From Nilaparvata lugens (lineage: Eukaryota; Arthropoda; Insecta; Hemiptera; Delphacidae), in assembly GCF_014356525.2 (NCBI RefSeq), contig NC_052505.1, positions 51,154,970-51,218,969 of the forward strand: DNA of 64,000 nucleotides, read 5' to 3'. Positions 20,596 through 32,563 of this stretch are shown here, one piece after another. The position numbers and the translations under genes were made by a program. How positions within the stretch are numbered: position 1 is the stretch's first letter; each line of letters opens with the position of its first letter. The notes beneath the pieces are model-generated. The model did no database searches. It was not told the DNA's origin and saw only the letters and a list, made by a program, of their open reading frames with translations.

Positions 20596-20629
<34 letters not shown>
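20587..20629. repeat. (TA)n microsatellite, right target of LTR element
   Basis: TA run continuing the target tract split by the retrotransposon. Confidence 0.9.
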
Positions 20630-20639
20630 GCAGGTTCCG

Positions 20640-20960
20640 AGCACCAGTCGAAGAGAGATGGGGGAGTGCAAGTTGACCAAGTCAATGGGGCCGACCTCCC
20701 ACGGCAACGATAAGCAATACGGCAAACTCCTCGTCGACCTCGAATAACCAATTTTTGAGGTGCTTTTTGAAAATTGAAGGAGAAACAACATTGAAAAGAT
20801 TACTCTGGTTGGAATAAAGTTGAAAGTTACGAAACAAAATATATGATAAATAGAAGAAATTTGTGTTTGAAAAAGATCTAGTTTGTTGGATTGTGTTAAC
20901 ACCAACATTTGAAGCTTACCTATGAGTGTGAGCAGTTGGAATGAAAATATAATTTCAATT
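20640..20960 (-). pseudogene. Non-LTR retrotransposon reverse transcriptase, C-terminal remnant
   Basis: On the minus strand this encodes a fragment with the look of the extreme C-terminus of Jockey/CR1-like reverse transcriptase proteins (a FKKHLKNWL-type motif), broken by stops. It lies on the same strand as, and in the order expected to continue, the fragment at 22174-23786. The interspersed repeat 20964-22146 would separate the two. Assignment rests on motif resemblance only. Confidence 0.4.
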
Positions 20961-20963
20961 TTT

Positions 20964-21127
20964 ACTTTCCTTGCCCTACTACCTACCATAGATAGGTAAG
21001 GAAAGTATTGCTTTCCAAAAAAAATTAAGGTACCCTAATTTCAAGTTTTCTATACGTTTCAAGGTCCCCTGAGTCTAAAAACATGATTTTTGGGTGTTAG
21101 TCTGTGTGTGTGTATGTGTATGTGTGT

Positions 21128-21196
<69 letters not shown>

Positions 21197-22146
21197 TTTG
21201 TGTGTGTGTGTGTATATGTGTATGGCTGTGAACACGATAACTCCATTCCTAATTAACCGATTGACTTGAAATTTTAAACTTAAGGTCCTTATACCATCAG
21301 GACTCGACAATAAGAGATTCAATAAAATTAAATTCAAGATGGCGGAAAAAATGGAGGATAATTACTAAAAACCCATGTTTTTCAAAAACGGCTCTAAAGA
21401 TTTTCTTCAAATTTATACCATGGATAAGCCCTATCATAGCCCTATCATCAGCCCTAAGATTCATAAGCCCTATCAACTGACATGAGTATCATTTCTGGGA
21501 AAATTTCAGGAGCTCCGTCATATTCATGAGAAAAATGGCGGATAATGACTAAAAAACCATGTTTTTCACGGTTTTCTTGAAAACGGCTTTAACGATTTTC
21601 TTCAAATTTATATCATGGATAGCTATTCATAAGCCCTATCAACTGACATGAGTCTCATTTCTGTGAAAATTGCAGGAGCTCCGTAATATTCTTGAGAAAA
21701 ATGACAATTACTAAAAAACCATGTTTTTCAGGATTCTCTCTAACGATTTTTTTCAACTCATACCCTGTAAATAGTTATTTATCAGCTCTATCAACTGGCA
21801 TGAGTCTTTTTCCTGGGAAACTAATGGGGGTCCACCCCATCTTTGAGAAATTGACTTTGTAACCTCCTTCTCGTGCATGAGGTAGGTAGAGCAGTTTATA
21901 AAAAGAACACAGTCATAGTCAAGATATTTCATCTGTAGAATAGCTGTTTTGACGACTTTTAAAAAAATCATCGAATTTCACAATTTACACAAAGGAAAAA
22001 GTACTCTGGAAACAATTATATTAATATATACATATACAGTAGTTTGATCGTAGTTGCAAATATGTTTCCGCAAATCGTCATTATGTTATTCCCCTAAATT
22101 ATTCTCGTTTGAGAATGAGGCTTGCAGTTCAATGAGCAAGGAAAGT
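20964..22146. mobile_element. Interspersed repeat with 11-bp inverted termini and TG microsatellite
   Basis: Bounded by ACTTTCCTTGC at the left and its inverse GCAAGGAAAGT at the right. Inside are a (TG)n run and three degenerate tandem segments of about 165-180 bp marked by AACCATGTTTTTCA (about 21368, 21550, 21713). No coding capacity is visible, so it is a non-autonomous element of unknown class. A target duplication is not evident. The flanking non-LTR fragments suggest it inserted into that element. Confidence 0.55.
21103..21216. repeat. (TG)n microsatellite
   Basis: TG run with TA/TT interruptions inside the interspersed repeat. Confidence 0.95.
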
Positions 22147-22173
22147 TGTGTGAGTGTACCACACCAGATTTTT

Positions 22174-23786
22174 TTAAATGTATATTAACAGATCTTTGAT
22201 GTATAATTTTTTTAGAGGTAGAGTTCTTGATTCTCTAAACAGAATGGCTGTGGAATATCTCCTGTTCTTTCTTAATCCCACCTTGAGAATTGCTTTCTGT
22301 ACAATCTCTTCTCTATTAATATGTACATGATATGTAGCGCCCCAGGCCAGCAATCCATATGAAAGCAATGACTGAACAAAAGCATGGCAAACTGTTTTAT
22401 TTCATTAGAATTTCGCTGAGATACCTAAATGCAAAAATATATTTTCTCAAATTATTAGTTATTATTTCAATATGGTCTGCCCATTTTACTCTGGAGTCAA
22501 AAACAACACCCAAGTATTTATAAGAATAAAATCTCTTAATTGATCCACAATAGCAATTGCTGATATGGTAGTAACTACAGTCATGTATAATTAACGAATC
22601 TAAGGTATAATCTGAATTGTTTGTTAGGCTAATGGGCATGAGCTTAGTTTTCGAGATATTGAGAGAGAGTATATTCTGATCTAACCTTTTTTTGATAGTT
22701 TGCAAGTCAGATATCGCTTTACCTTGTCAGCTATCGAGCCTTGACTCAAGTCTTTGCCTCAACGAAGATCAAGGACACCTTGTCAGCGAACAGGAAGAGC
22801 CTCCCGTGTAGATTGAGTTTGGAAATATTATTAATATAATTATATCAAGAATAGAAGGGGTCCGAGGGTGCTACCTTGTACCACTCAAAAATCCACAGGA
22901 TGCTCCCCTCCATTCCATCAATCGAAACACACTGCCTTCTTCTGGTCAGCTAACTGGTAAACCAGGAATATGCATTACCAGTGACTCCTAGAGCTGATTA
23001 TTTTCTAAGCAAGATGTTGCGGTCAATACAATCAAAGGCCTTCTTCAAGTCGAGAAATATCAAGATAGGTCTCATGCCACTAGACAGAGATAAGTGGAGT
23101 TGCTTATTCACATCAAACAGTACGTCTGAAACATTTTTGTCACTTCTGAATCCATATTGTCAATCTGTGAGTATATTATTCATGGAGAGATAAAAAAGCA
23201 GAGAAATAGGTCGAAAATTGTTCTTATCAGTGTAGCTCCCGGATTTATACAAAGGAAAAACTTTAGCAATCTTGAAAATGTCAAGGAAAATTCCTTTTCT
23301 CATACTCAAGTTGATTATATGAAGGAGAGGTTCAATAAAAATATTTATGTTTCCCTTCAAAAAGGAGGCCGTCACGCCATCAATACCAGGAGCGGAACCA
23401 CCCCGCAGGGCATTAGTATGTCTAAGAATGTCCAGTTCAGTCACAGTATTCAAAGTGAATTGATAGTCCATGTCATTCACAACCAGAGCACCACCCGAGT
23501 CAATCGAACTGGCTAGTGTTTGTCCAACAGCCACTTCTACGTACGTGGAACTTGGAATGACAGGAGGCATGATGGGTAATATTTTTCCAATAGGAAAACA
23601 TTTCTTTTTATTGCTTCTACCTGCCAACTCATTAATAGTTTTCCAGAACATCTTTGGATTGTTCTGGGATTGGTTTAGTTTTTCTCTGAAATATATTCGT
23701 TTTCTTGCTTTCAAAGCTTTTGTTTCATTATTTCTACAATTACGATACCTTGTTATTAATTCCACATTCAGGGGCTGTATTTTCAA
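22174..23786 (-). pseudogene. Decayed non-LTR retrotransposon reverse transcriptase (Jockey/CR1-like)
   Basis: Minus-strand fragments in three frames reconstruct the order of a non-LTR reverse transcriptase. An N-terminal part has GIDGVT and NFRPISLL motifs (23160-23786). A KKAFD-type motif A is readable near 23020-23050. A GS-LGP-like block lies near 22870. The catalytic box near 22780 reads FADK instead of FADD. The C-terminal KYLGV...W..H and SYGLLAWG blocks are at 22397-22705 and 22174-22368. Frameshifts, the damaged active site and absence of an endonuclease domain show it is dead and 5'-truncated. Upstream, 23787-23996 holds only AT-rich DNA and a partial MITE end (about 23815-23856). 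Confidence 0.8.
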
Positions 23787-23989
23787 TTCTTTTACTGATT
23801 TTTACCAGTACCGGTATGCACTATGGCTTTGTTTGTGGAGGAAGTGATGTAACTGGCTTCAACAAAACATGGCTTCACGAAATATTGTATAATAAATTAT
23901 TTATTCATCTTATTTTATTCAGGATAGTTGTTGAGATACGTGGCTTTCATCCTATGATACAAATAAAATGAGATTCCGTTGCCAATAGA

Positions 23990-24188
23990 ATCAAAGCACT
24001 ACCTCCGTAAACAAAGCCGTAGCACATTCGTGTGACGTCAGCACAGGTAGGGCTCCTACACCAATCAAAATTCGTTGATTTCAGCTGATCTATATCAGCG
24101 AGTGTTTTTATTGGTGTAGGAGCCCTACCTGAGCTGATGTCACACAAATGCACTAGGTATGGCTTTGTTACGGAGGTAGTGATCAAAG
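23990..24188. mobile_element. 185-bp palindromic MITE with 7-bp target duplication
   Basis: The element at 23997-24181 has inverted arms of about 70 bp beginning CACTACCTCCGTAA and meeting around a short AT-rich centre, so the whole unit folds into one hairpin. ATCAAAG occurs directly on both sides (23990-23996 and 24182-24188), a 7-bp target duplication. There is no coding capacity. The superfamily is unclear: the CACTA start would suggest EnSpm/CACTA, but a 7-bp duplication does not fit that group. A degenerate half copy lies at about 23815-23856. Confidence 0.8.
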
Positions 24189-24547
24189 TCGCCAGGCTGG
24201 TCTGGAATTTTCACAGTATGCAGTATCCACTCAGCAGTTCTAATAGAAACATAAACATCAATTTCGTTTTACTTGCAATAGAATGGCAAATTTTATTTCT
24301 TCATTTCATTATTACCATACATCAATTCAGATCTGCACAATGATAATACATGTTCATAACAGATTTTTTTATTATTGCAAAGATTTCGAGTCAATAATTA
24401 CTGGGGATCCGGAGTAATATTCAACGATTTGAACCTAATAAATTGGATTGTTGAATGACAATTGAAATTCAGTGATGTCCTATCAACCAATATTGCCAAT
24501 ACATAATTGTCTCTTTTATAGCCATACATTCCAGATAAATAGCTTTT
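24189..24547. other. AT-rich DNA without recognisable feature
   Basis: I see no gene or repeat in this interval. It is presumably flanking DNA beyond the truncated end of the gypsy relic. Confidence 0.5.
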
Positions 24548-26120
24548 TTATTCTTTTGAGCAGGGCTCAGTTTTTTTTGAAAAATATGCTACTGGATGAA
24601 GCTCATTATTTTCTTTTGGTTGTTTCAGTACAGCTCCAAATCCCTCTCCACTGGCATCGGTGAAAATGAATACTGGTTTTTCATAATCATAAATTTGTAA
24701 TTCGGGACTAGAACATAAGTATTTGTTCACGTTTTGGAAAGCTTTATCACATGTCTCTGACCAGATGTCAGGTATGTCCTTCCTCAGTAGATTGTGCTGT
24801 AAAGGTTCTAGAACTTTCACTGCCGCATTCTCGTCTATGTATTTATAATAGACATTTATTTTGCCCTTAGACTGGCCTACATTCACATTCTTCTTGGTTT
24901 TCGGTTGTTTGTCTCTTTTCAATTGCTTTGAGATTGTCAGTGAGTGGACGGACTGAGTTATTTTCAATTATGTGTCCCAAATATTTAATTGAACTCCTTG
25001 CAAAGTTACATTTTTCCAATTTCAGCTTGAACCCTTCTTTATAAACCGCATCAAGTACGAGGTTTATATGTTTCAAGTGTTCCTCAAATGTCTTTGAAAA
25101 TATTAAAATATCATCAATGTAGCAAGTACAAAAATCAGTCAACTTATTTTTTTGTAAAGTGTTACCCAATATTCTTTGAAAAATTGCAGGCGCGGTCTTC
25201 AAACAAAATGGTATCCGTAACCATTGATAATGGCCTTCGTGGGTCACAAATGCAGTTTTCATTCTGTCTTCTTTTTTTATTGGTATTGTCCAGAATGCTG
25301 AATTAACATCAAGTACTGTGTACCATTTACAATTACCAGCCTTCACTATTATATCTTCTATTCTTGGGAATGGTTGTGGCTCTGGTATTACAATTTTGTT
25401 CAGTTCCCGGAAGTCAATACATAGCCGTGATTTTTTTTCTTCTCGTTTGAAGGCAAGTGTAACAGGAGATGCAAATGGTGAAGTTGAATATTCAATCAAT
25501 CCTGCCTCTAAAAGTTTTGAAATTTGTTGTTCTATTTCTTTTTTATCTGGGATACACGTTCTGTATGTCTTCTTAATAATATATCCATCTTCTGAAAGTT
25601 TGATTTCTGCCTCTGCATGTTTTACCTCACCTACATCATATTTGTGTTTTGCGAATAGTGATTCATAACCTTCAATCAGCCTTGTTATTGTTTGTCTCTT
25701 TTCAGTATCAAGATAATTCAGATTGCTTTCCATATTTACAGAGAAGACAGATGACTCATAATTCAATCTTTCAACATCTGTTTTGTCATCAACCTTCTGT
25801 AAAATTTCTAAATTTTCATTCTGTATCAATTTGAACTTTTTTATTGCATCCAATCCAAGAAGTAAGTCATAAGAGAAATTATTGTTCTTCACAACATATA
25901 CATCTAATATTTCTTCGATTTTATTGATTTTCATTGGAATTTTGGCCCGGCGATTTGTAAAATTCACACCACTAATAGTTCGAAAAAGGTTATGGTCGTT
26001 CATAAGTTTTGTCTTCAGCTCATCAACAATTTTCTGATTTATTAGAGTGATATTTGAGCCACTGTCATAAACCCCTTTTACAATCTTCTTTTTATCAACT
26101 AGTACATTAACTGTAATCAA
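24548..26120 (-). pseudogene. Ty3/gypsy pol relic: protease, reverse transcriptase, partial RNase H
   Basis: On the minus strand, 26120 to 24867 encodes a retropepsin (DSG motif near residue 19, LLGLD near residue 87) and a reverse transcriptase with CYIDD. Near 24900-24960 the frame shifts, and the continuation (24967-24548) carries the RT connection and the start of RNase H (FTDASGEGFG) before stopping. The rest of RNase H and the integrase are missing, so the copy is truncated. Its gag lies 5 kb upstream on the same strand (31215-31784), separated by the fold-back element 26182-31066. Confidence 0.88.
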
Positions 26121-26181
26121 TGGAATGAACTTACACGCCGGCTTATTCAGTTTTTTGAGTTATCAACATTGAGTGTATTTT

Positions 26182-26400
26182 CGGCTAAGCTCTAGCCGGC
26201 CTGCTCCCCCTGCTATCTCAGTTATTATTGAAGATATCGACTCAATTTTTTTTTTAAATGAAAGAGGAAGACAAAATAAAGCGCGCTAGCATATTTTTAT
26301 ACCATTTGATTTAATTTTAATATTAGAAATAGCTGTTTCAAAACTAACCTTATTCTATAGAATGGACGATTCTAAATTATAATGATTTGTATCAACTATT
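26182..26400 (+). repeat. Left inverted repeat of the fold-back element
   Basis: Inverse of about 30868-31066: shared blocks include the CTAGCCGG terminus, the ATCTCAGTTATTATTGAAGA block, the GCGCGCTAGC block and a CTGTTTCAAAACTAACCTTA block. A degenerate second module (poly-T then a purine-rich run) follows near 26420-26470. Confidence 0.82.
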
Positions 26401-27439
26401 ATTAAAGATATTATGGGACTAAATTTTTTTAATGAAAGAAGAAGAAAAAATACGTGTCGGTAACTGAATAACAATTCTAATCAATGAAATTTAATGTTAT
26501 TAATATTAACAGCAAATTTTGAATTTTGTCCAACCTATAATACTATCATGTTTTTACTAGCACCATAGAGTTGTAGAGTTATAGAGTTGCTGCTCTATTC
26601 TCTACAGGTCACAAATTTGAAGCATGCTAAATAGAGTTGTCATCGGTTTTTGAAATTGCTCGATAAGAAAGATTCCGATTTCAACTTGTTCGATTAATGA
26701 TTCAAGAGTTCAATATTTATTTTATTGTTTTTTTATTGTTATTGTTTTACAAACTTCAATTTGATATATTTAAATTATAATTTGTTCTACATTTTTTCCC
26801 ATTATTGGAATACTTAATACATAATCGGGGAGTCCGATCTCACTAGGCATCAAACCTACATCCTTGTAGAAACCAATCTGAAAAAACAAACCAATTCAAA
26901 CTTTTTTTTGAAAAAATTGGAAACCCCAATGGGTACTAAATTTGTAAAGTCTCATTTAGGTATTAATAATTAAAGTTTATTTATTTATTCAATCATTCAG
27001 AATTATACAACTTACAGAAAAGTACCACAGGCTAACTTATGCTTAAAACGGTTCCAGTTATAATTTTCACTACCTATCTTCAATTTTTTCAAAAAAAAAA
27101 TCCAATTTTGGGAAAAAAATAATTTTGAATTAGAACTCAAATGTATCAATTTGAATAAAAATTCTAATTCCATCAAAGAGCTAACCATTACTGCTGACCA
27201 CATTTTCTTCTGTATTTAATGCTATTGATGAAGTTGATAGGAAATCTGGAAAATATCAAAAATGTGCCAGTTGTTTGCCTGAAAAATGTTGAGAATATTT
27301 TTAAATGGAGCTAACCATAATTACTGCTGACCACATTTTCTCCTGTATCTAACGATATTGATGAAACCCTACCTACCAAAGTTTGATGTGACTATCAAAC
27401 CTTAAGTGATGAAGACTGAGCAAGTCTGAGGGTTGCTCA
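26401..27439. other. AT-rich interior arm of the fold-back element
   Basis: No gene. Short sub-repeats occur, such as two copies of a GAGCTAACCAT...ACTGCTGACCACATTTTC segment near 27178 and 27307. Confidence 0.55.
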
Positions 27440-29530
27440 GTCTTTATCTGGTAAGGCTTTGTTATATTAGGTTGGAAAATGCTTGGTTAGAGGGGAGCTC
27501 AATGGTTGGGCTGGACTGCATTTGTTAGTTCGAGTTAGGCTTTGTTGGGTTGGGGATAATAAAAAACTCAGGTTACAAAGGTTTGGGTTGAAAAAGGTTA
27601 GGTTAGGGGAGGTTAGGTTGGAAAGATTTTGCATAGAAAGGATTTGGTTAGGAGGCATTAGCTTAGAAACACTTAGGTTGAGAAAATCTTAGGTTAGGAG
27701 ATACTTAGGCTAGGAAACTGTTGGGTTGGGAAAAATTAGGTTAGAAAAAGCTTTGGTTTGTGAAAGCTTAGGTTATGAAAAGCTTTGGTTGGGGAAAGCT
27801 TCGATTGGGAAATGCTTAGGTTAAAAAAAGCACAAGTTAGGGAAAGCTTAGGTTGGGGAAAAATTGGTGAGGAAAAGCTAAGGTTGGAAAAATCTAACGT
27901 TAGGGAAGCCTATGTTAGGAAAAGATAAGGAAAAGATAAGGTTAGGAGAAGCTAAGGTAAGGAAAAGCTTTGGTTGGGGAAAGCTTAGGTTAAGAAAACC
28001 TTGGGTGAGGAATAAGCTTAAGTTGGGAAAAGCTCTGGTTAGGAAAGCTTAGGTTAGGAGAAGCTAAGGTTGGGAGAATCTAAGGTTGAGTGAAGCTTAG
28101 GTTAGGGAAAGCTTTGGTTAGTGAAAGCTTAGGTGAGGAAAAGCTTTAAGTTAGGAGAAACTTAGGTTAGGTTGGGTTAGGTTAGGTTAGGTTAGGAAAA
28201 GCTTAGGTTAGGTTAGGTTAGGTTAGGTTGGTTGGGTTAGGTTAGGTTAGGGGAAAAGCTTAGGTTAGGTTAGGTTAGGTTGGGTTAGGTTAGGTTAGGT
28301 TAGGTTAGGAAAAGCTTAGGTTAGGTAAGGTTAGGTAAGGTTAGGTTAGGAAAAGCTTAGGTTAGGTTAGGTTAGGTTGGGTTAGGTTAGGTTAGGAAAA
28401 GCTTAGGTTAGGTTAGGTTAGGTTAGGTTGGGTTAGGTTAGGTTAGGAAAAGCTTAGGTTAGGTTAGGTTAGGTTAGGAAAAGCTTAGGTTAGGTTAGGT
28501 TAGGTTAGGTTGGGTTAGGTTAGGAAAAGCTTAGGTTAGGTTAGGTTAGGTTTGGTTAGGTTAGGTTAGGTTAGGTTAGGAAAAGCTTAGGTTAGGTTAG
28601 GTTGAGTTGGGAAAAGCTTAGGTTAGGTTAGGTTAGGTTGGGTTAGGTTAGATTAGGTTGGGTTAGGTTAGGTTAGGTTAGGAAAAGCTTAGGTTAGGTA
28701 AGGTTAGGTAAGGTTAGGTTAGGAAAAGCTTAGGTTAGGTTAGGTTAGGTTAGGTTAGGTTAGGTTAGGTTAGGTTAGGTTAGGAAAAGCTTAGGTTAGG
28801 TTAGGTTAGGTTAGGTTAGGTTAGTTAGGTTAGGAAAAGCTTAGGTTAGGTTAGGTTAGGAAAAGCTTAGGTTAGGTTAGGTTAGGTTGGGTTAGGTTAG
28901 GTTAGGAAAAGCTTAGGTTAGGTTAGGTTAGGTTAGGTTAGGTTAGGAAAAGCTTAGGTTAGGTTAGGTTGGGTTAGGTTAGGAAAAGCTTAGGTTAGGA
29001 AAAGCTTAGGTTGAGAAAAGCATGGGATAGGAAAAGCTTTGGTTGGGAAAAGTTAAAATTGGGGAAACCTCAGGTTAGGAGAAGCTTAGGTTAGGAGAAT
29101 CTAAGGTCAGGTAAAGCTTAGGTTAGGAAAAGCTTTGGTTAGGGGAAGCTTTGGTTAGTGAAAGCTCAGGTTAGGAAAAGCTTTAGGTTGGAAAAGCTTT
29201 GATTAGGGAAAGCTTTGGTTAGTGAAAGCTTAGGTTAGGAAAAGCTTTGAGTTAGGAGAAACTTAGGTTAGGAGAAGCTTGGGTTAGGAGAAACTTAGTT
29301 TAGGAGAAGCAAAGGTTAGGATAAGATTAGGTCAGGAAAAAGTCAAGTGTTAGGGAAAGCTTAGGTTAGAAGAAGCTAAGGTTAGGAGAAGCTAAGGTTA
29401 GGTAAAGCTTATGTTAGGAAAAGCTTTGGTTAGTTAAAGCTTAGGTTAGGAAAAGCTTTAGGTTGGGAAAAACTCTAGTTAGGTGAAGCTAATTTTAGGA
29501 AAATCTCAGATTAGAAAAAGTTTAGTTTAG
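27440..29530 (+). repeat. TTAGG (AGGTT) and AAAAGCTTAGG tandem array
   Basis: The central part (about 28140-29000) is almost pure (TTAGG)n in runs of 3-12 units, punctuated by AAAAGC to give AAAAGCTTAGG junctions. The flanks (27440-28140 and 29000-29530) hold diverged versions such as GGAAAAGCTTTGGTT. TTAGG is the canonical insect telomere repeat, but the array is interstitial and enclosed by the fold-back arms, so it is not a chromosome end here. Purity rising towards the centre suggests recent expansion from older diverged units. Confidence 0.93.
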
Positions 29531-30867
29531 GAGAGATCTGTTCTTGGCCCAGGCTCAGTAAGCTTTGGTCATACTTGTTCAGGTTAGTAATTATTTGACT
29601 TGATTCAAGAGTTCTGTTGTGTATTTTTGAAAGAATAAGAACTCTCAGTAGAATTATTTCAATGATCTTTATTGAACACTTTATATTATTGTTAAGTCGA
29701 ATACGATACAGAATAGAAAATACTAGAACAGGTGAACAGCGCCTTATGAATGTGTCTGTCTTTGTGTTTCAAATTCAATGCCTGTCTGATCTTTTTGAAT
29801 GTTGTAGTGTAGAAATGTACAATGGATAATAATTTAGATTATAATGCAAATGTTTGTAATATTCATATCATATTCATGTAAAATAAATGTTGTTGGTAAT
29901 AAATTGAATCAGTGTTTTCTTCATTTCTGTGCAATATTTTATGTTGACTACTCTGTTTAGGCGGTAGTTCAAATATATATATAACAAGTTCATTCAATTA
30001 AAATGTATCATTGTCATAAGAAAATGTGATTAAGAGTAAAGGTTTGTACATTGTCCACCACTTCTTCAACTTCTAGTTCTTAACATTATAGTTCTTTCCA
30101 TACTCAAAGAGTCTCCACTATTGAAAAATCTCTTTATCTTAACTCTTGAATCCTATCTCAATGTTCAATTGTTCTATTCAATCATCTTAATTACTATAAA
30201 TATAAATGACTTGAACCTGACATAAATTGACCCGAACCTAATTGTTTTTTTAATGTTTAAATTAGTATTTTAGGATAGAATTTATATTACCGACACCTAT
30301 TTTTTCTTCCTCTTCAATTTAAAAAAAAATTGATTGATATCTTAAAAAATAGTTGAGATACAATTTATTGTGAGATACAGTTATTGTTAGTCACATAAAC
30401 CAAAAATTACCAATTTCTGTTCTGTTTCAGGGTCAGCTTTAGAAAGTTAATGTTAATTTAATGAAAAACTCCCCAGAATAATATCTAATTTCTATTTAAT
30501 TCATCGATTAATCAATTATATTGTATTCCAATGTCCATGCTTGCCTGTAGTTACCTCTTCAATCACTTTCGAAGAAGTTGAATTGATGCGAACATTCATT
30601 CGAGCAATCGCTTATTTTGAAATCTTTAATTCGGCCATAAAATATGAGTCAGCTGTGCTATTGGCTTCATTAATCACAGTTCATTCTTCATTGTTTACAT
30701 AACATCATTCTTCATTGTTGAGTCTCACTTCAGAAATTCAAACTGTTTTTTTTAATGTTTTAAAAAGTCTTTCAAAATAAAATTCATAGAAGCAACACCT
30801 ATTTTTCCTTCTTCTTTCATCAAAAAAAAAATTGAGTTGATACCTTCAAAAATAGTTGAGATAATAA
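29531..30867. other. AT-rich interior arm of the fold-back element
   Basis: No supportable gene. Degenerate copies of the inner arm module (CACCTATTTTT, C/T-rich run, poly-A, TTGA-T-GATA-CTT) occur near 30295 and 30800. Confidence 0.55.
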
Positions 30868-31066
30868 TATATTTAGAATCGTCCATTCTTCAAAATAAGG
30901 TTAGTTTTGAAACAGCTATTTCTAATATTAAAATCTAACTAAATTGTATAAAAATAGGCTAGCGCGCTTTATTTTTTCCTCCTCTTTTATTTAAAAAAAA
31001 ATTTGAGTCGATATCTTCAATAATAACTGAGATAACAGGGGGAGCATGCCGGCTAGAATTTTGCCG
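30868..31066 (-). repeat. Right inverted repeat of the fold-back element
   Basis: Inverse of 26182-26400 with minor substitutions; followed by the target duplication TATTTT at 31067-31072. Confidence 0.82.
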
Positions 31067-31102
31067 TATTTTCCTCACAGGTTGTGAAATTCACTGTTTT
31101 AT

Positions 31103-31784
31103 TTTTATTCCTACAGATCTCTGCAGGATGAAAGCGATTTGGTTTTCCCAAGGCTGTACATACAGAACAAGGAGTCTTCTTTCTTCTTATCTCTTCCATC
31201 TTGGTTGGGTCTTTTTACTGGCTATTTATATGACTATGTCCGTTTGAGTTTGTGAATGAATCATATTTTTGAATCTCATTCATCAGATCTTCTGTGGTCT
31301 CGATATTTTCCTTATCTAATCTATTCTGAATATGAACTGGTAGTCCCACAACAATATGTGAGATTCTAGATTCATCTATCATAGTTCTCTCACATTCAAG
31401 CAATAATCGTTCCTTCTTCAAAGCATAATCAAGCATAGATCCAAAATTTTCAATGTATTTGAATGAATATGCATATCTCACATTTGACCAGCCTTTATTA
31501 GAAAAAGTTTGGAGAAATGTTTTTGACCACAAATTCCAATTTTTCAATCCTAATTTATATTTGTTGGAAGTATACCAATCTTCAGAACTCCCTTCTAAAA
31601 ATAGTCTTAAACATGTTATTTTTTCTTCATCGTTGTGGATATTATAACGGATACATTCTTTCTCAAAATCTTCCAGCCAGAATTTTGCATTTTGTCCAAT
31701 TTTCCCCGAGAATTTTTCCAAAACAAATTTCCTATCAATATCAATTGAAAATTCACTCTTACCTTTTTTCGGCATGTTGAACAA
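31103..31784 (-). pseudogene. Ty3/gypsy gag relic with downstream zinc knuckle
   Basis: Minus-strand frame 31784-31215 (189 aa) resembles retrotransposon Gag: a FSGKIG...FW..DFEKEC region, a DWY motif, a GW..V.YAYSFKYIE block and a VVGLP..IQ block. In the same frame, just after its stop codon, a CxxC...RFHP...C knuckle is readable (about 31125-31172), so the stop probably interrupts the ancestral Gag. The fold-back insertion then separates this from protease-RT at 26120. This is one element broken by a nonsense codon, an insertion and later a frameshift. Confidence 0.8.
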
Positions 31785-32563
31785 AAAATCGATTTATAAT
31801 GATCTTACTTCGCACATATTACTTAAAATGAATAATTGACGAAAGATTTTCATTTACTTTAGAAAATCGATTTTAATGTCAATTATAATATAAATCTCAA
31901 TAAATCTTAAACTGTACAAATATGAACATTCAATGATTCTCTCATCAGCTCTGCTGTTAGTTTGATAAACGACATTAGTAAATTATTAACAAGTCATATG
32001 GTTCATATGATTAGAAAGAAGAAGCGTGAATGTAGAGCAACCAGCTTCTTACATGTTCATATTATATTAGGTCATGTCAGAAGCCCTTAAATTGATCAGA
32101 ACTGAAAACTCTGACACCAGACATGAGCCACCCAGGTCTAATTAACTTAATTACCGGAATACTTTAATGTTAGTAAAGTCCATGGCAGCTATAAGTCATA
32201 AGCAGAGTATGACATAATGGGAGGGATGTGCTTGTTTGTATAGTACCTGGTAGACTATTGAATTTTATAAATGTGAATATTTTAAAATGAAATTTTGATT
32301 TTTTAATATAATATAAATTTGAAATATAAAAACCATTTTGCAAAGGTAAGAACTTGCATATGAAATAACGGATTATGAAACAATGCCAATCCAGAACTCA
32401 AACAGGGATTGAGACTGAAATGTCTATTTTTTGAATGGTCATATTTCATTTTTTGCAGGTAGTTTTCGAAATATCTGTACTCTAGATGCTGAGTCAAAAT
32501 GTATTTCTCTTCTTCTTTCTGTTTTCTAATGTGAATGTGATAACAATGTTTGATAGACAACGG
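31785..32563. other. AT-rich DNA, probable 5' flank of the gag relic
   Basis: No gene seen. The 5' LTR and primer site of the gypsy relic should lie here, but I cannot recognise them. Confidence 0.5.

Larger units (their letters stand above)
26182..31066. mobile_element. 4.9-kb fold-back element with TTAGG-rich core
   Basis: Inverted ends beginning CGGC (left 26182 onward; right ending GCCG at 31066) match over about 200 bp, with degenerate sub-repeats further in. TATTTT flanks both sides (26176-26181 and 31067-31072) as a target duplication. No transposase is encoded, so it is non-autonomous. It separates gag and pol of the gypsy relic, so it inserted after that element. The core is a tandem array of TTAGG and AAAAGCTT units. 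Foldback-type or other DNA-transposon origin is likely; the class is not determined. Confidence 0.72.

Noticed and set aside
27440..29530. Chromosome end (telomere)
   Set aside because: Unique and transposon sequence continues on both sides, and the array is enclosed by inverted repeats with a target duplication.
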